NCBI RefSeq assembly: GCF_035658495.1
Contig: NZ_CP141944.1
Span: 2,320,001 to 2,384,000 of the forward strand
Source of the DNA: Novosphingobium sp. RL4
Lineage (GTDB): Bacteria > Pseudomonadota > Alphaproteobacteria > Sphingomonadales > Sphingomonadaceae
DNA: 64,000 nt
Direction of reading: 5' to 3'
Positions 35,866 to 45,008 of the stretch are shown here, piece after piece (the stretch's first letter is position 1; each line of letters begins with the position of its first letter). The notes beneath the pieces are model-generated. The model saw only the letters and a program-made list of their open reading frames with translations. It was not told where the DNA came from and ran no database searches. The translations under genes and the position numbers were made by a program.

Positions 35866-38595
35866 ATGTGGACCAAACGCAGCCTCTGGCTGGTATCGAC
35901 AGCCATCGCCTTCGGCACGATGGCAGCTCAGCCGGCTTACGCCGAGGGCGAACCTGCAGCTTCTCCTGAAAACGATATCGTCGTCACCGGCTTCCGCGCC
36001 AGCCTTCAGGGCGCTCGTGACGTGAAGCGCAATGCGACAATCATCCAGGATTCGATCGTTGCCGACGACATCGCCGCCTTCCCCGACCTCAACCTTGCCG
36101 AAGCGCTCCAGCGCCTGCCAGGCGTCGCCATCAACCGCGAAGCCGGCGAAGGCCGCAGGGTCAGCTTGCGCGGCCTTGGTCCGGACTTCACCCGCGTCCA
36201 GCTCAACGGCATGGAAGTGCTGGGCAACGTGGACTCTCCGCAGGACAGCCGCGGCCAAGGCACGCGCGACCGCGCGTTCGACTTCAACATTTTCGCCGCC
36301 GAACTGTTCAACCGTGTGGATGTGCGCAAGTCCTTCTCGGCAGAGCAGACCGAAGGCGGCCTTGCCGGCACAGTGGGGCTCTATACCGCGCGCCCGTTCG
36401 ACTATGAGGGCACGAAGGTAGCCTTCTCGGCCTCGGCCGGCACCAATACGCTGACCAAGGATTTCCAGCCGCGCCTGACCGGCCTCGTCTCGAAGAACTG
36501 GGGCGATTTCGGCATCCTCGTCTCCGCCGCCTACAGCCACCGCCAGACCCGGGAAACCGGCCTCGATACCTATCGCTGGCGCCTCAACAAGGCGAACGGC
36601 TCGGATATCTCGGGCCTGACGCAAGAGGAACAGGACAAGATCAACTCTGGTGAACTGCGCTTCGCGCGCGGCAACCGACTTTCGGTCTGGGACAGCACGC
36701 AGGACCGCCTTGGCGTAACGGCTTCGGCGCAGTGGAACCCGTCCGAAACCGTGCATCTCACGCTGGACGGCCTTTACGGCAAGTACAAGGCCGACCGCTT
36801 CGAGACCCATCTCGCCTCGCGCGGCAGCGGCGGTTCCACCTGGCTTGGCGGCGGGCAGACCTTCGCGGGCGTGAACTATCCGAACTCGACCATCAACGAC
36901 ATCGAGTGGAACGACCAGAACGAGGTTACCTACCTTGACGTTTCGGGCGCACAGACCGCTACCGAAACCCGTATCCAGAAGACCACCAACACGTTCAAGC
37001 AACTGGTCCTCAGCGGCGACGCCGAGATCGTGCCGGGCCTCAAGGCGACGTTCCTGGGCGGCATCGAGCGTTCCAGCTACGACATGCCGGTGGACGACCA
37101 TTTCTACACCGAAGCCTATGGCGACGTGATCTCAGACTATCGCGGCGGCAACTACTCGCTCGTCAACACTTATGGCTGGGACACGAGCGATGCGTCGAAC
37201 TACCACGCGCATGAAATCGACATGAACCAAAGCTTCCAGGATACCGCCTTCGACAACATCAAGGGCGCCCTCGCCTACGAGTTCACGCCCGACGACAAGA
37301 TCTCCGTCGGCGGCGAATGGCGGCGGTTCAAAAACTCCGGCTTCAAGCGCACCTACAACGATGCCCTGCTGAACGATTTCAAGTCAGGTGCAGTAAGCGC
37401 AGACATCGGCGATTATTCGCAGGTCTACACCGGCTACAAGGGCCAGGACTGGGTGATCGTCGATTATGACAAGGCCCTCGACGTGCTCGGCATCGACCGG
37501 GGGAACTACCTGACCTCGAAGAACAGCGTCTTCGCGGTGGAAGAGCGTACCGCCGCCGGATACGTGCAGTACGACTGGAACCATCAGCTCGGCTCCCTGC
37601 CCTTCCGCGGCAACATCGGCGGCCGCTACTATCATACGGACATCCTTTCGGCGGGCATCGGCACCGTGAGCGGCGCGAATACGCCCATCGCGGTTTCAGC
37701 GAGCTATCAGGGCTTCCTGCCCGCCGTGAACATGATCTTCGAGCCGGCTCGCGATCTTGTTGTCCGCGCTTCGGCTGCGCGCAACATCAACCGTCCCTCG
37801 CTCGGCTCGCTGGCCGTCAATGGCACCGTTTCGGTCGGTGACAACGGCGAACTGTCTGTCTCGGTCGGCAACCCTGCCCTCAAGCCCTACAAGTCCACCG
37901 ACCTCGATCTTTCGGTCGAGTACTATTTCGGCAAGGTCGGCTCGGTCAGCGGGGCCCTGTTCTACAAGACGCTGGACGGCTTCATCACCACCCAGACCGT
38001 CAACGACGTACCCTACAGCCAAACCGGCCTTTCGACCGATCTTGTCCCTGGCGCGACCGGCAACACCATCGTCACCTCGTTCTCGCGTCCGGTGAACCTG
38101 GGCAAGACGGACCTGTGGGGCCTCGAACTTTCGGCGCAGACGGATTTCACTTTCCTGCCCGCACCGTTCGACCACCTCGGGACAGTGGTGAACTTCACAT
38201 ATGTCGATTCCAGATACGATTACTCAACGATGTACAGCGGCGGCGCCAACACCACGCTTGAAGGCTTGAGCAAGTACAACGGCAACGTCACGCTCTACTA
38301 TCAGGATGCAAAGTTCGACATTCGCGGATCGGCCAATTACCGCAGCAGTTACGTCTATAGCGCAGCACCGATCACGAGTTCGCTGGGGCTCGACCAGGAT
38401 CTCTCGGGCTATGCGGCAACTGTCTATGTCGACATGTCCGCCCACTACAAGGTGACTGATGCCATCCAGCTCACGCTCGATGCGATCAATCTCACCAACC
38501 AGCACGAACGGCAGTACTCGGACAGCACCAAGCGCCTTTATGTGAATACCCGTTCGGGTACGACCGTTATGGGCGGCGTCCGCTTCGAGTTCTGA
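35866..38595 (+). CDS. TonB-dependent receptor without signalling domain (Caulobacter/Xanthomonas type)
   Basis: A 909-residue outer-membrane receptor: signal peptide (about 1-26), TonB-box-like DIVVTGF at about 37, plug domain with AEALQRLPGVAINRE and RRVSLRGLGPDFT, and a 22-strand barrel ending in the aromatic-terminated VMGGVRFEF. This belongs to the TIGR01782-like group abundant in oligotrophs, which take up sugars, oligomers or peptides. It is preceded by the AT-rich region and followed by a hairpin, and the next gene is a related receptor that does have an STN domain. Substrate unknown. Confidence 0.92.
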   Translation: MWTKRSLWLVSTAIAFGTMAAQPAYAEGEPAASPENDIVVTGFRASLQGARDVKRNATIIQDSIVADDIAAFPDLNLAEALQRLPGVAINREAGEGRRVSLRGLGPDFTRVQLNGMEVLGNVDSPQDSRGQGTRDRAFDFNIFAAELFNRVDVRKSFSAEQTEGGLAGTVGLYTARPFDYEGTKVAFSASAGTNTLTKDFQPRLTGLVSKNWGDFGILVSAAYSHRQTRETGLDTYRWRLNKANGSDISGLTQEEQDKINSGELRFARGNRLSVWDSTQDRLGVTASAQWNPSETVHLTLDGLYGKYKADRFETHLASRGSGGSTWLGGGQTFAGVNYPNSTINDIEWNDQNEVTYLDVSGAQTATETRIQKTTNTFKQLVLSGDAEIVPGLKATFLGGIERSSYDMPVDDHFYTEAYGDVISDYRGGNYSLVNTYGWDTSDASNYHAHEIDMNQSFQDTAFDNIKGALAYEFTPDDKISVGGEWRRFKNSGFKRTYNDALLNDFKSGAVSADIGDYSQVYTGYKGQDWVIVDYDKALDVLGIDRGNYLTSKNSVFAVEERTAAGYVQYDWNHQLGSLPFRGNIGGRYYHTDILSAGIGTVSGANTPIAVSASYQGFLPAVNMIFEPARDLVVRASAARNINRPSLGSLAVNGTVSVGDNGELSVSVGNPALKPYKSTDLDLSVEYYFGKVGSVSGALFYKTLDGFITTQTVNDVPYSQTGLSTDLVPGATGNTIVTSFSRPVNLGKTDLWGLELSAQTDFTFLPAPFDHLGTVVNFTYVDSRYDYSTMYSGGANTTLEGLSKYNGNVTLYYQDAKFDIRGSANYRSSYVYSAAPITSSLGLDQDLSGYAATVYVDMSAHYKVTDAIQLTLDAINLTNQHERQYSDSTKRLYVNTRSGTTVMGGVRFEF

Positions 38596-38601
38596 TGGAA
38601 A

Positions 38602-38631
38602 GGGCGCGAGGCACATCTCTGTCTCGCGCCC
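38602..38631 (+). terminator. Hairpin between the two tandem TonB receptors
   Basis: GGGCGCGAG (38602-38610) pairs with CTCGCGCCC (38623-38631) around a 12-base loop, a few bases after the receptor stop. No T-run follows, so it may attenuate or protect mRNA rather than terminate fully. Confidence 0.5.
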
Positions 38632-38711
38632 CAACCGGCATGGCGAACAAACGATAGCGCAAGGTCACATAACCGTCATCGAGCCCTGATAGCGGCCGCG
38701 CCGGAGGGCTT

Positions 38712-41687
38712 GTGTTTCCCAGCGGTCGCGTTCGGCTCATCACATCCTGCATGGTTCTGGCACTGGCCGCACCGCTTGCGGCCGGAAGCGCACATGCACG
38801 TGCTGGAAAGCCTGCGCTTCCAACATCGCGGCCAAAGCCGCGCAGCATTGCCTTCAAGATCCCCTCCGGCCGCGTTGTCGATGTTCTGAGGGCGATTTCC
38901 CAGCAATCCGGCGTACAGATCGTTACCTCGGTGACACGGGACCTGAAAATCCGTCGTGCTGTACGAGAGCGGCTGACGGTCGAAGAAGCCCTGGCAAGGA
39001 TCGCCACCGAGGTTCCGGTAACGGTAAAACGGATGCCGGACGGGTTCGTGGTCACTCAGGGCATATCATCCGCATCTCGCAGCCCTGCACCTTCTCCGGC
39101 TGCGACTGCCGCGACATCGGAACCGGAAGCGCCGCCCATCATCGTCACCGGCTACCGTGAAAGCCTGAGGCAGGCGGTGGCGGAAAAGCAGGGGGCGCAG
39201 TCCATCCTCGAGGTCACCCGTGCCGAGGATATCGCCGCTTTCCCCGACCACAATGCTGCTGACGCTCTGCAACGCCTGCCGGGAATTGCCATCAGCCGTG
39301 ACAATGGCGAAGGCAGGCAGGTTTCGCTGCGCGGTCTCGGACCGCTTTTCACCCGCACCACACTGAACGGGATCGAGGCGCTCGCCACCACCGCATCGGG
39401 TTTGGACAATCGCGGTTCGGCCAGTCGCCAGCGCCGGTTCGACTATTCGGTGTTCGATGCAGGGCTGTTCTCGGAAGTCGAAGTGCTCAAGAGCTGGTCG
39501 GCGGATCGCGAGGCCGGCGGCGTCGGCGGGACAGTGGCCCTGCGCACGGTTCGTCCCTTCGACCAATCCGGCGACGTCACCCTGCTTTCCATGCAAGGCC
39601 GCGCAGGTGCCAACAGCAGTGCCGTCACGCCGCAGCTCACCGCCGAAATCTCGCGGAGAAACGATCGATGGGGTGCGCTTCTGGCGTTGTCCTGGAGCCG
39701 GAATCGGGTTTCCGAATACGGCTACCGCAACTGGGACTGGGTTCCCGTCGTCTTCGGAGAAGCCAACGTCGGCTCCGGGGTGAGCAGCGAAGACCGGGCG
39801 CGCCTTACCGGCCATGGCGATCCACTGTACATGTCGCGCGCGCAAACTTACTCGACCTGGACTAACCGTTTCGATCGGCTGAACCTCGTTGCCTCGCTCC
39901 AACATGAGAGTGACGGTGGGGTCACAATAGCGCTGGATCTCGTTCACGCGCGGCTGTCCAATCATCGCGAGGAATACTCGCTGGCCGCAGCCGGAACCAA
40001 CGGGCTGACTGCGGATGTCGATGGCACCCAGTTGCTCAACGCGGTAACGGTCGTGGGGAACACGATCACCGCGGCGGATTTCAGCAGGGTGGACTTCCGC
40101 TCGGAGCACAAGCTGACGGAAGATCACACCGATTTCAGTCAGGCGGTGTTCTCGCTCGACGCACCGATCGGAGAACGCACGAAGGTCGCCGCGCGGATCG
40201 GCTATGCCCGCAGCGATTTCGAGGAGCCGGTGTTCGACAAGGTTTTCCTCGAAGCCGTCGGCAAGAACTTCAGCTATGTCGCGACCGGGCATGGCGCACG
40301 CAACGCCTATGGTTTCGACCTCACCCAGGCTTCCCAGTGGAGCCTCATGCGGGCGGACACCCGCGAAGATTCGATCGTCAATCAGAACGTCACAGCAAGG
40401 GTCGAACTGAGCCACACCATCGCTTCGGGGCTCGAATTGCGCCTCGGCGGCTCCTATCGCTACTTCGGCAACGACGGGTACGAACGGCGTGTAAGGGTTG
40501 ACTACGAGGAAGGCAGTCCCGCTCTGACATCCCTGTTCAACGGCCAGACGCTGGCCCCTTATATCGTCGCCGATGTCGATGCCACTTTCGCCGCGACCGG
40601 GCAGCAGCGCGATCTCGGCGGCGGCGATGACATGCCCGGCACCGCCTACGCATTGCATGAAAACACTTATGCCGCTTTCGCACTCGCCGCGGTCGGTGGA
40701 CAGCTTGGCGCAATGCCGCTCAGGGCCGAGTTCGGGCTTCAATACCAGCGCGTGGATACCCTTTCCTCAGGCAAGGCCAGTACCGACGTCAGCCAGTATC
40801 CGGTTTCCCTTCGCAGTAGCCGGGGGGCGTGGCTACCCTCGATACAGGCGCGCCTGGAACTCCGTCCCGACCTGCTGCTGCGTCTTGCCGCCAGCCGTAA
40901 CCTGAACCAGCCCGACGTCGCCGACCTGCGCGCCGCGGCACAGGTCAATGCGACGCCGTTCGGCGGCACCATCACCTCGGGCAATCCGGCCCTGAAGCCC
41001 TTCACGGCCGATGCGCTGGATCTGTCGATCGAGCACTACTCGGGCCGAGATGGCTATGTCTCTCTAGGCCTGTTCTACAAGCACCTGGATTCGTTCATCA
41101 CCTCTCAGACCAGCGTTACGCCCTATTCGGAAACCGGCTATCCGCTGGAGTTCCTCTACGCCGATCAGGCCCCCTCGATCCTCTACAACGTCGTGCGCCC
41201 CGTGAATGGGTCGGGTGCCTCGATCTTCGGGCTGGAGGCAGCCGTCCAGCGTGACCTGCGCTTCCTGCCCGCTCCGTTCGACGGTTTCGGAATGGCCGCA
41301 AACATCACTTTCGCCTCAGGCAGGAGCGACGTGACCTACGGCACCGATACAGTCGACCTGCCCCTGATCGACCTGTCTCGCTGGTCGGGCAACGCTACGC
41401 TCTATTACACGGGGCAAAAGTGGGATGCGCGGATCGCCGCCGCATACCGCGGAACGTACCGGGTTGGAGTGGGCAATAACGGCAACATCGGGGAATGGAT
41501 CAAGCCGAGCCTGACACTCGATCTCGCCGCTCACTTCGCACTTGGTGAAAAGCTGCAGGCATTGGCGGAGGCCCGTAACCTGACCGACGCTCCGATCGCC
41601 CAGTACACCGACCGCGATGCCCGCCGACTGCTCGCCAGAACCCGCAGCGGGCGGGTGTTCTCCGCCGGGCTCAGGTACAGATTTTGA
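38712..41687 (+). CDS. TonB-dependent transducer with N-terminal STN signalling domain
   Basis: A 991-residue outer-membrane receptor. After the signal peptide (ends near SAHA, residue 29) comes a secretin/TonB short N-terminal domain (about 45-115: IPSGRVVDVLRAISQQSG...VEEALARIATEVPVTVKRM), which contacts a FecR-type anti-sigma factor in the periplasm. The plug (ADALQRLPGIAISRDNGEG) and barrel then follow, ending in FSAGLRYRF. The plug resembles the preceding receptor's closely, implying related ligands. The start is GTG 38712; an ATG at 38751 would leave out the basic part of the signal peptide. The sigma factor gene follows after 105 bases. Confidence 0.93.
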   Translation: MFPSGRVRLITSCMVLALAAPLAAGSAHARAGKPALPTSRPKPRSIAFKIPSGRVVDVLRAISQQSGVQIVTSVTRDLKIRRAVRERLTVEEALARIATEVPVTVKRMPDGFVVTQGISSASRSPAPSPAATAATSEPEAPPIIVTGYRESLRQAVAEKQGAQSILEVTRAEDIAAFPDHNAADALQRLPGIAISRDNGEGRQVSLRGLGPLFTRTTLNGIEALATTASGLDNRGSASRQRRFDYSVFDAGLFSEVEVLKSWSADREAGGVGGTVALRTVRPFDQSGDVTLLSMQGRAGANSSAVTPQLTAEISRRNDRWGALLALSWSRNRVSEYGYRNWDWVPVVFGEANVGSGVSSEDRARLTGHGDPLYMSRAQTYSTWTNRFDRLNLVASLQHESDGGVTIALDLVHARLSNHREEYSLAAAGTNGLTADVDGTQLLNAVTVVGNTITAADFSRVDFRSEHKLTEDHTDFSQAVFSLDAPIGERTKVAARIGYARSDFEEPVFDKVFLEAVGKNFSYVATGHGARNAYGFDLTQASQWSLMRADTREDSIVNQNVTARVELSHTIASGLELRLGGSYRYFGNDGYERRVRVDYEEGSPALTSLFNGQTLAPYIVADVDATFAATGQQRDLGGGDDMPGTAYALHENTYAAFALAAVGGQLGAMPLRAEFGLQYQRVDTLSSGKASTDVSQYPVSLRSSRGAWLPSIQARLELRPDLLLRLAASRNLNQPDVADLRAAAQVNATPFGGTITSGNPALKPFTADALDLSIEHYSGRDGYVSLGLFYKHLDSFITSQTSVTPYSETGYPLEFLYADQAPSILYNVVRPVNGSGASIFGLEAAVQRDLRFLPAPFDGFGMAANITFASGRSDVTYGTDTVDLPLIDLSRWSGNATLYYTGQKWDARIAAAYRGTYRVGVGNNGNIGEWIKPSLTLDLAAHFALGEKLQALAEARNLTDAPIAQYTDRDARRLLARTRSGRVFSAGLRYRF

Positions 41688-41694
41688 GGATGCG

Positions 41695-41802
41695 ATGACC
41701 ATCCTGTCCCCACCCGGCCGCCTCGACGCTCTTACTTCGCAAACCGCATTGGAATTGCCGGACATGCCGCGCTCATCACCGGGCCGTCGACAATGTACAT
41801 GA
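41695..41802 (+). CDS. Possible 35-residue leader ORF before the sigma factor
   Basis: Eight bases after the receptor stop an ATG opens a 35-codon frame whose ribosome binding site, GAGG, is formed by the end of the receptor's own stop codon. It ends at 41802, overlapping the sigma factor start (41793) by ten bases in another frame. It has no recognisable homology and could be chance; if translated it would couple receptor and sigma translation. Confidence 0.2.
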   Translation: MTILSPPGRLDALTSQTALELPDMPRSSPGRRQCT

Positions 41803-42317
41803 CCGATGCCGCCAGCCAGCTTTCCGCCGGGCTCGGGCGGCTGCGCAGCTATGTTCGCAAACGGATGCGCGACCCGGGCGGCATGGAGGACGTGGTGCAG
41901 GAAACGCTGGTACGCGTGATCGAACAGGAACGCCGACAAGTGATCGAGCAGCCTCTGGCCTATGCCTTCAGAGTTGCAGACTCTGTCATCATGGCAGGCG
42001 CCCGCAAGGCCGCGCGCGAAACGGAACTGGATGAATTCGAACTGGTCTGCAACCTGCCGCTGGCCGACGAGGTGCTCGATTACCGCCAGCGCCTCGGCCG
42101 GTTCGAAGCCGCCCTCGAACGACTTACCCCGCAACGCCGCACAGTGTTTCGCATGCGCCATATCGACGGAAAATCGCGGCAGGATATTGCGGCTGAAATG
42201 AACCTCAGCGTGGAGGCCGTGAAGAAGCACCTCGTGCGCGCAATGGCCGACCTCACCCTCTCCCTCGGCGACGACTGGGCGCCGGAAGCCGGGGCAGGAA
42301 CCAACCATCATGGATGA
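41793..42317 (+). CDS. ECF sigma factor, FecI type
   Basis: A 174-residue extracytoplasmic-function sigma factor. Region 2 spans about 15-50 (RLRSYVRKRMRD...VVQETLVRVIE, the core-polymerase and -10 contacts); region 4 about 108-155 (RLTPQRRTVFRMRHIDGKSRQDIAAEM, then the helix-turn-helix EAVKKHLVRAMADL, the -35 contacts). FecI-type sigmas are activated when a transducer receptor signals through FecR; here all three lie together. The gene overlaps the FecR gene by 8 bases. It presumably drives the receptor promoter(s) upstream; the promoter sequence is not evident. Confidence 0.93.
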   Translation: MYMTDAASQLSAGLGRLRSYVRKRMRDPGGMEDVVQETLVRVIEQERRQVIEQPLAYAFRVADSVIMAGARKAARETELDEFELVCNLPLADEVLDYRQRLGRFEAALERLTPQRRTVFRMRHIDGKSRQDIAAEMNLSVEAVKKHLVRAMADLTLSLGDDWAPEAGAGTNHHG

Positions 42318-43320
42318 ACGACAGCTGGAAATGATTGAAACCGCCGCCGACTGGGCGGATCGCTACGATGACCTTGACGAGGCCGGTCGCCGAGAACTGG
42401 CGCGCTGGCTGGAGCAATCCCCTGAACATGGCCGGACCTTTGCCCGCATGAGGCAAATGCTCCAGGACGGAGCGCTGGCGGAAGCGCTCGAAAGCACAGC
42501 GAGCGTCGTGGAGGTGCCCATTCCCGTACTGCCGCGTCAGCGGCCTTCGGCAATGAGGCCCGGATTGCGGCGCACTGGGCAGGAGGCGCCGGGTCTCGGT
42601 AGGCGGCAGGCTCTCGCTGCCGGTCTGGCCGCGCTCGCAGTTGTACCCCTCGGCAGCTATTTCCTATTCCGGAACGACAAAGACGTGCCAGCCTCACCGC
42701 TCCGTTTTGCCAGCGCCGTCGGCAAGCGGCGCCATTTCACGCTGCCTGATGGCTCGGGCCTCTTGCTGGATGCCGCTTCCTCGGTCGCCGTTCACTTCAC
42801 AGCCGACATGCGCGCAGTAGAGCTGGAGCGCGGAGCTGCCCGCTTCGATGTCCGCCACGATGCCGCGCGCCCTTTCGAAGTCCGCACCCCCGGGGCGAGC
42901 ATGACCGCGCTCGGCACCAGCTTCAGCGTCGATCGATTGACTGGTGCGTCGGAACTGCGCGTCTTTTCCGGACGGGTTCGGATGGCGGCGGACGGCCATG
43001 ACGCGTTCGTCGTCCCGGCCCGGGAATGGGCGTTGTTCGACGGCAGTGCGACAAGCCGGGGGAATTTCGATGCCGAGACCCGGCCGGACTGGCAGAACGA
43101 CTGGCTCGACGCAGATTCCATGCGGCTCGGCTTCGCGATAGAGCGGCTCGCCCGGTATAGCGAAACACCCATCCGGCTCGGCGATCCCGCACTGGCTAGC
43201 CGCACTTTCAGCGGCCGCTTCCGGCTGGACCGGCCAGAACAGTCGCTGGCCCTGATCGGCGCCCTGTTCGGCCTTGAAGCAAGCCGCCGCGCCGATGGTA
43301 TCTACCTTGTAACTGCATGA
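42310..43320 (+). CDS. FecR-type anti-sigma/signalling factor
   Basis: A 336-residue bitopic protein. An N-terminal cytoplasmic domain (DUF4880-like, about 10-50) binds the sigma factor; a single transmembrane helix (about 100-120) begins with RR; the periplasmic FecR domain (about 140-235) contains ALGTSFSV, with Gly202-Thr203 at the position where many FecR proteins cleave themselves. The C-terminal part (about 265-335) looks like a second STN-like fold that would contact the receptor's STN domain. It is translated from a start inside the sigma gene. Confidence 0.92.
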   Translation: MDERQLEMIETAADWADRYDDLDEAGRRELARWLEQSPEHGRTFARMRQMLQDGALAEALESTASVVEVPIPVLPRQRPSAMRPGLRRTGQEAPGLGRRQALAAGLAALAVVPLGSYFLFRNDKDVPASPLRFASAVGKRRHFTLPDGSGLLLDAASSVAVHFTADMRAVELERGAARFDVRHDAARPFEVRTPGASMTALGTSFSVDRLTGASELRVFSGRVRMAADGHDAFVVPAREWALFDGSATSRGNFDAETRPDWQNDWLDADSMRLGFAIERLARYSETPIRLGDPALASRTFSGRFRLDRPEQSLALIGALFGLEASRRADGIYLVTA

Positions 43321-43366
43321 AACGGAAGGGCGATCCTGCACCTTGCCGGACCGCCCGCCGATAACG

Positions 43367-44986
43367 TCATGCTTTCGCGAAGCGCCGCTCGTTCCAGTTT
43401 ACCGAAAGTCCGGTACTGGTAGTACCTGCGGTGGAACGTCCGGCAATGGTGTTCATGAAATGCCACTGCCCATTCACCCTTTCAGGCGTCAGATCCAGCG
43501 AGACATAGCCCCGGCGGCTGGTGTCGGCGAATGCCAGCCCCGGATTTGCTCCCCGAAGCGCAGCGGCAAGGTCAGCGGGCGGCACGGAGGGCAAGTATGC
43601 CTCATAGCCGGGCGAGGTGACCGAATGCCCGGCATATTCCACACCGGCCGCGCGTCCGTCGAGCGAGAGTTCATTGCCCCAGGCATTGTGGCTGTCGCCA
43701 GAGAGCACGACGAGGTTGCAATCCGCCTCACGCGCAGCGCGCAGCAGGCGTTCACGTGCGGCAGGATAGCCGTCCCAAGAGTCCATGTTGAACGGCAGGC
43801 CGGCCTTCGATGCGGCGGCAATGGCCATGAGCGCTTGCCGCACTTTCGGGTCTGCCCCTGCCGGAACGAGATCCGCCATCTGCGGCGGGGCCTTGAGCGA
43901 CCCCATCACCACCTGCTGCGCCAGAACCTGCCAGCGCGTGCCGGACCTCGCCGAGTCCGCCAGCCCCTTGTATAGCCACGCTTCCTGCCTGGCCCCCATG
44001 AGCGTGCGGTCGGCGGACATCCATGGGCCGTCGCGGAATTCTGCGAGAGCCTTGGCGATGTCGTTTTGTCCAGCCATGGCCGAACCGAAATCGAGTTGCT
44101 GCGTGCGCTCGCTTACGCGGGTTTCCGGGCGGAACAGAGTTGCCAGCGAACCTATCTGGAAACTGTCATAGAGCGCATCCGACACCGGCATCCATTCGCG
44201 ATAGGCCTTCTCGGCCGCCGCACGGCGTATCGCCCATGGGCCTTCCTTGTCGCTCTGGTGGTTCTCTGCCCCGCCTTTCCAGGTGTCATTGGCGAATTCG
44301 TGGTCGTCCCACTGGGCAATCATTGGAAATCGCTGGTGAATCCGGCGCAGGTCGGGATCCAGGCGGTAGCTGGCGAAACGCAGGCGATAGTCGGCAAGCG
44401 TCACCGTTTCGTTATGCGGCTCGATCGCGCGACCCGCCATCGGGTGGTCGGGATAGTGGCCGTATTCGTACTCGTAGAAGTAGTCGCCGACATGAACGAT
44501 CAGGTCGAGATCGTCGCGGGCGGCGGCGTGGGCATAGGCGTTGAACCAGCCGAACGGCATGTTCGAACAGGAGAAAAGCCCGATGCCGAAGCGTTCGACC
44601 TCACCCACCGGCAGGGTCCGGGTCCGGCCGACTTCGCTTTTGGTGCCGTCCGGCGCGATGAAGCGATAGAAGTACCATTGCCCCGGCGCGAGGCCGGAAA
44701 CCACCAGCTTGGCGCAATTGTCGTGCGCGGGAGAAGCGACGACCTCGCCGCCTCCCGCCACTTTCCGGAAAGTGTCGTCCGCCGAAAGTTCGCAGCGCAG
44801 TTTCGTATCACCGCTGCCGACATAGCGGGTCCATAAGAGCACCGAGTTCGCCGCCGGCTCCCCGCTCGCCACGCCGTGCGTGAAGCCGCGCGCGGTGAGT
44901 ATCTGCGCCACTCCCGGTGTGGAAAGGGCGGCGAGCCCGAAGGCGCCTGCCTGGAGCAGCAGGCGGCGGTCGAGTTGAAGCGTCAT
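43367..44986 (-). CDS. phoD: PhoD-family alkaline phosphatase/phosphodiesterase, Tat-exported
   Basis: A 539-residue periplasmic phosphatase. The N-terminus is Tat-like (LDRRLLLQAGAFGLAALS); a short fibronectin-like domain then leads to the metallophosphoesterase core with HVGDYFYEYEYG (about 165), QWDDHEFANDTWKGG (about 225) and LSGDSHNAWGNEL (about 430), the Fe/Ca ligand motifs of PhoD. Such enzymes release phosphate from mono- and diesters and teichoic acid-type polymers. It starts 22 bases after the TonB receptor stop, in the same operon. Name given by family, not by proven orthology. Confidence 0.92.
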   Translation of the reverse strand: MTLQLDRRLLLQAGAFGLAALSTPGVAQILTARGFTHGVASGEPAANSVLLWTRYVGSGDTKLRCELSADDTFRKVAGGGEVVASPAHDNCAKLVVSGLAPGQWYFYRFIAPDGTKSEVGRTRTLPVGEVERFGIGLFSCSNMPFGWFNAYAHAAARDDLDLIVHVGDYFYEYEYGHYPDHPMAGRAIEPHNETVTLADYRLRFASYRLDPDLRRIHQRFPMIAQWDDHEFANDTWKGGAENHQSDKEGPWAIRRAAAEKAYREWMPVSDALYDSFQIGSLATLFRPETRVSERTQQLDFGSAMAGQNDIAKALAEFRDGPWMSADRTLMGARQEAWLYKGLADSARSGTRWQVLAQQVVMGSLKAPPQMADLVPAGADPKVRQALMAIAAASKAGLPFNMDSWDGYPAARERLLRAAREADCNLVVLSGDSHNAWGNELSLDGRAAGVEYAGHSVTSPGYEAYLPSVPPADLAAALRGANPGLAFADTSRRGYVSLDLTPERVNGQWHFMNTIAGRSTAGTTSTGLSVNWNERRFAKA

Positions 44987-45008
44987 GTCTATTCCTCGGG
45001 CTGTTCGC

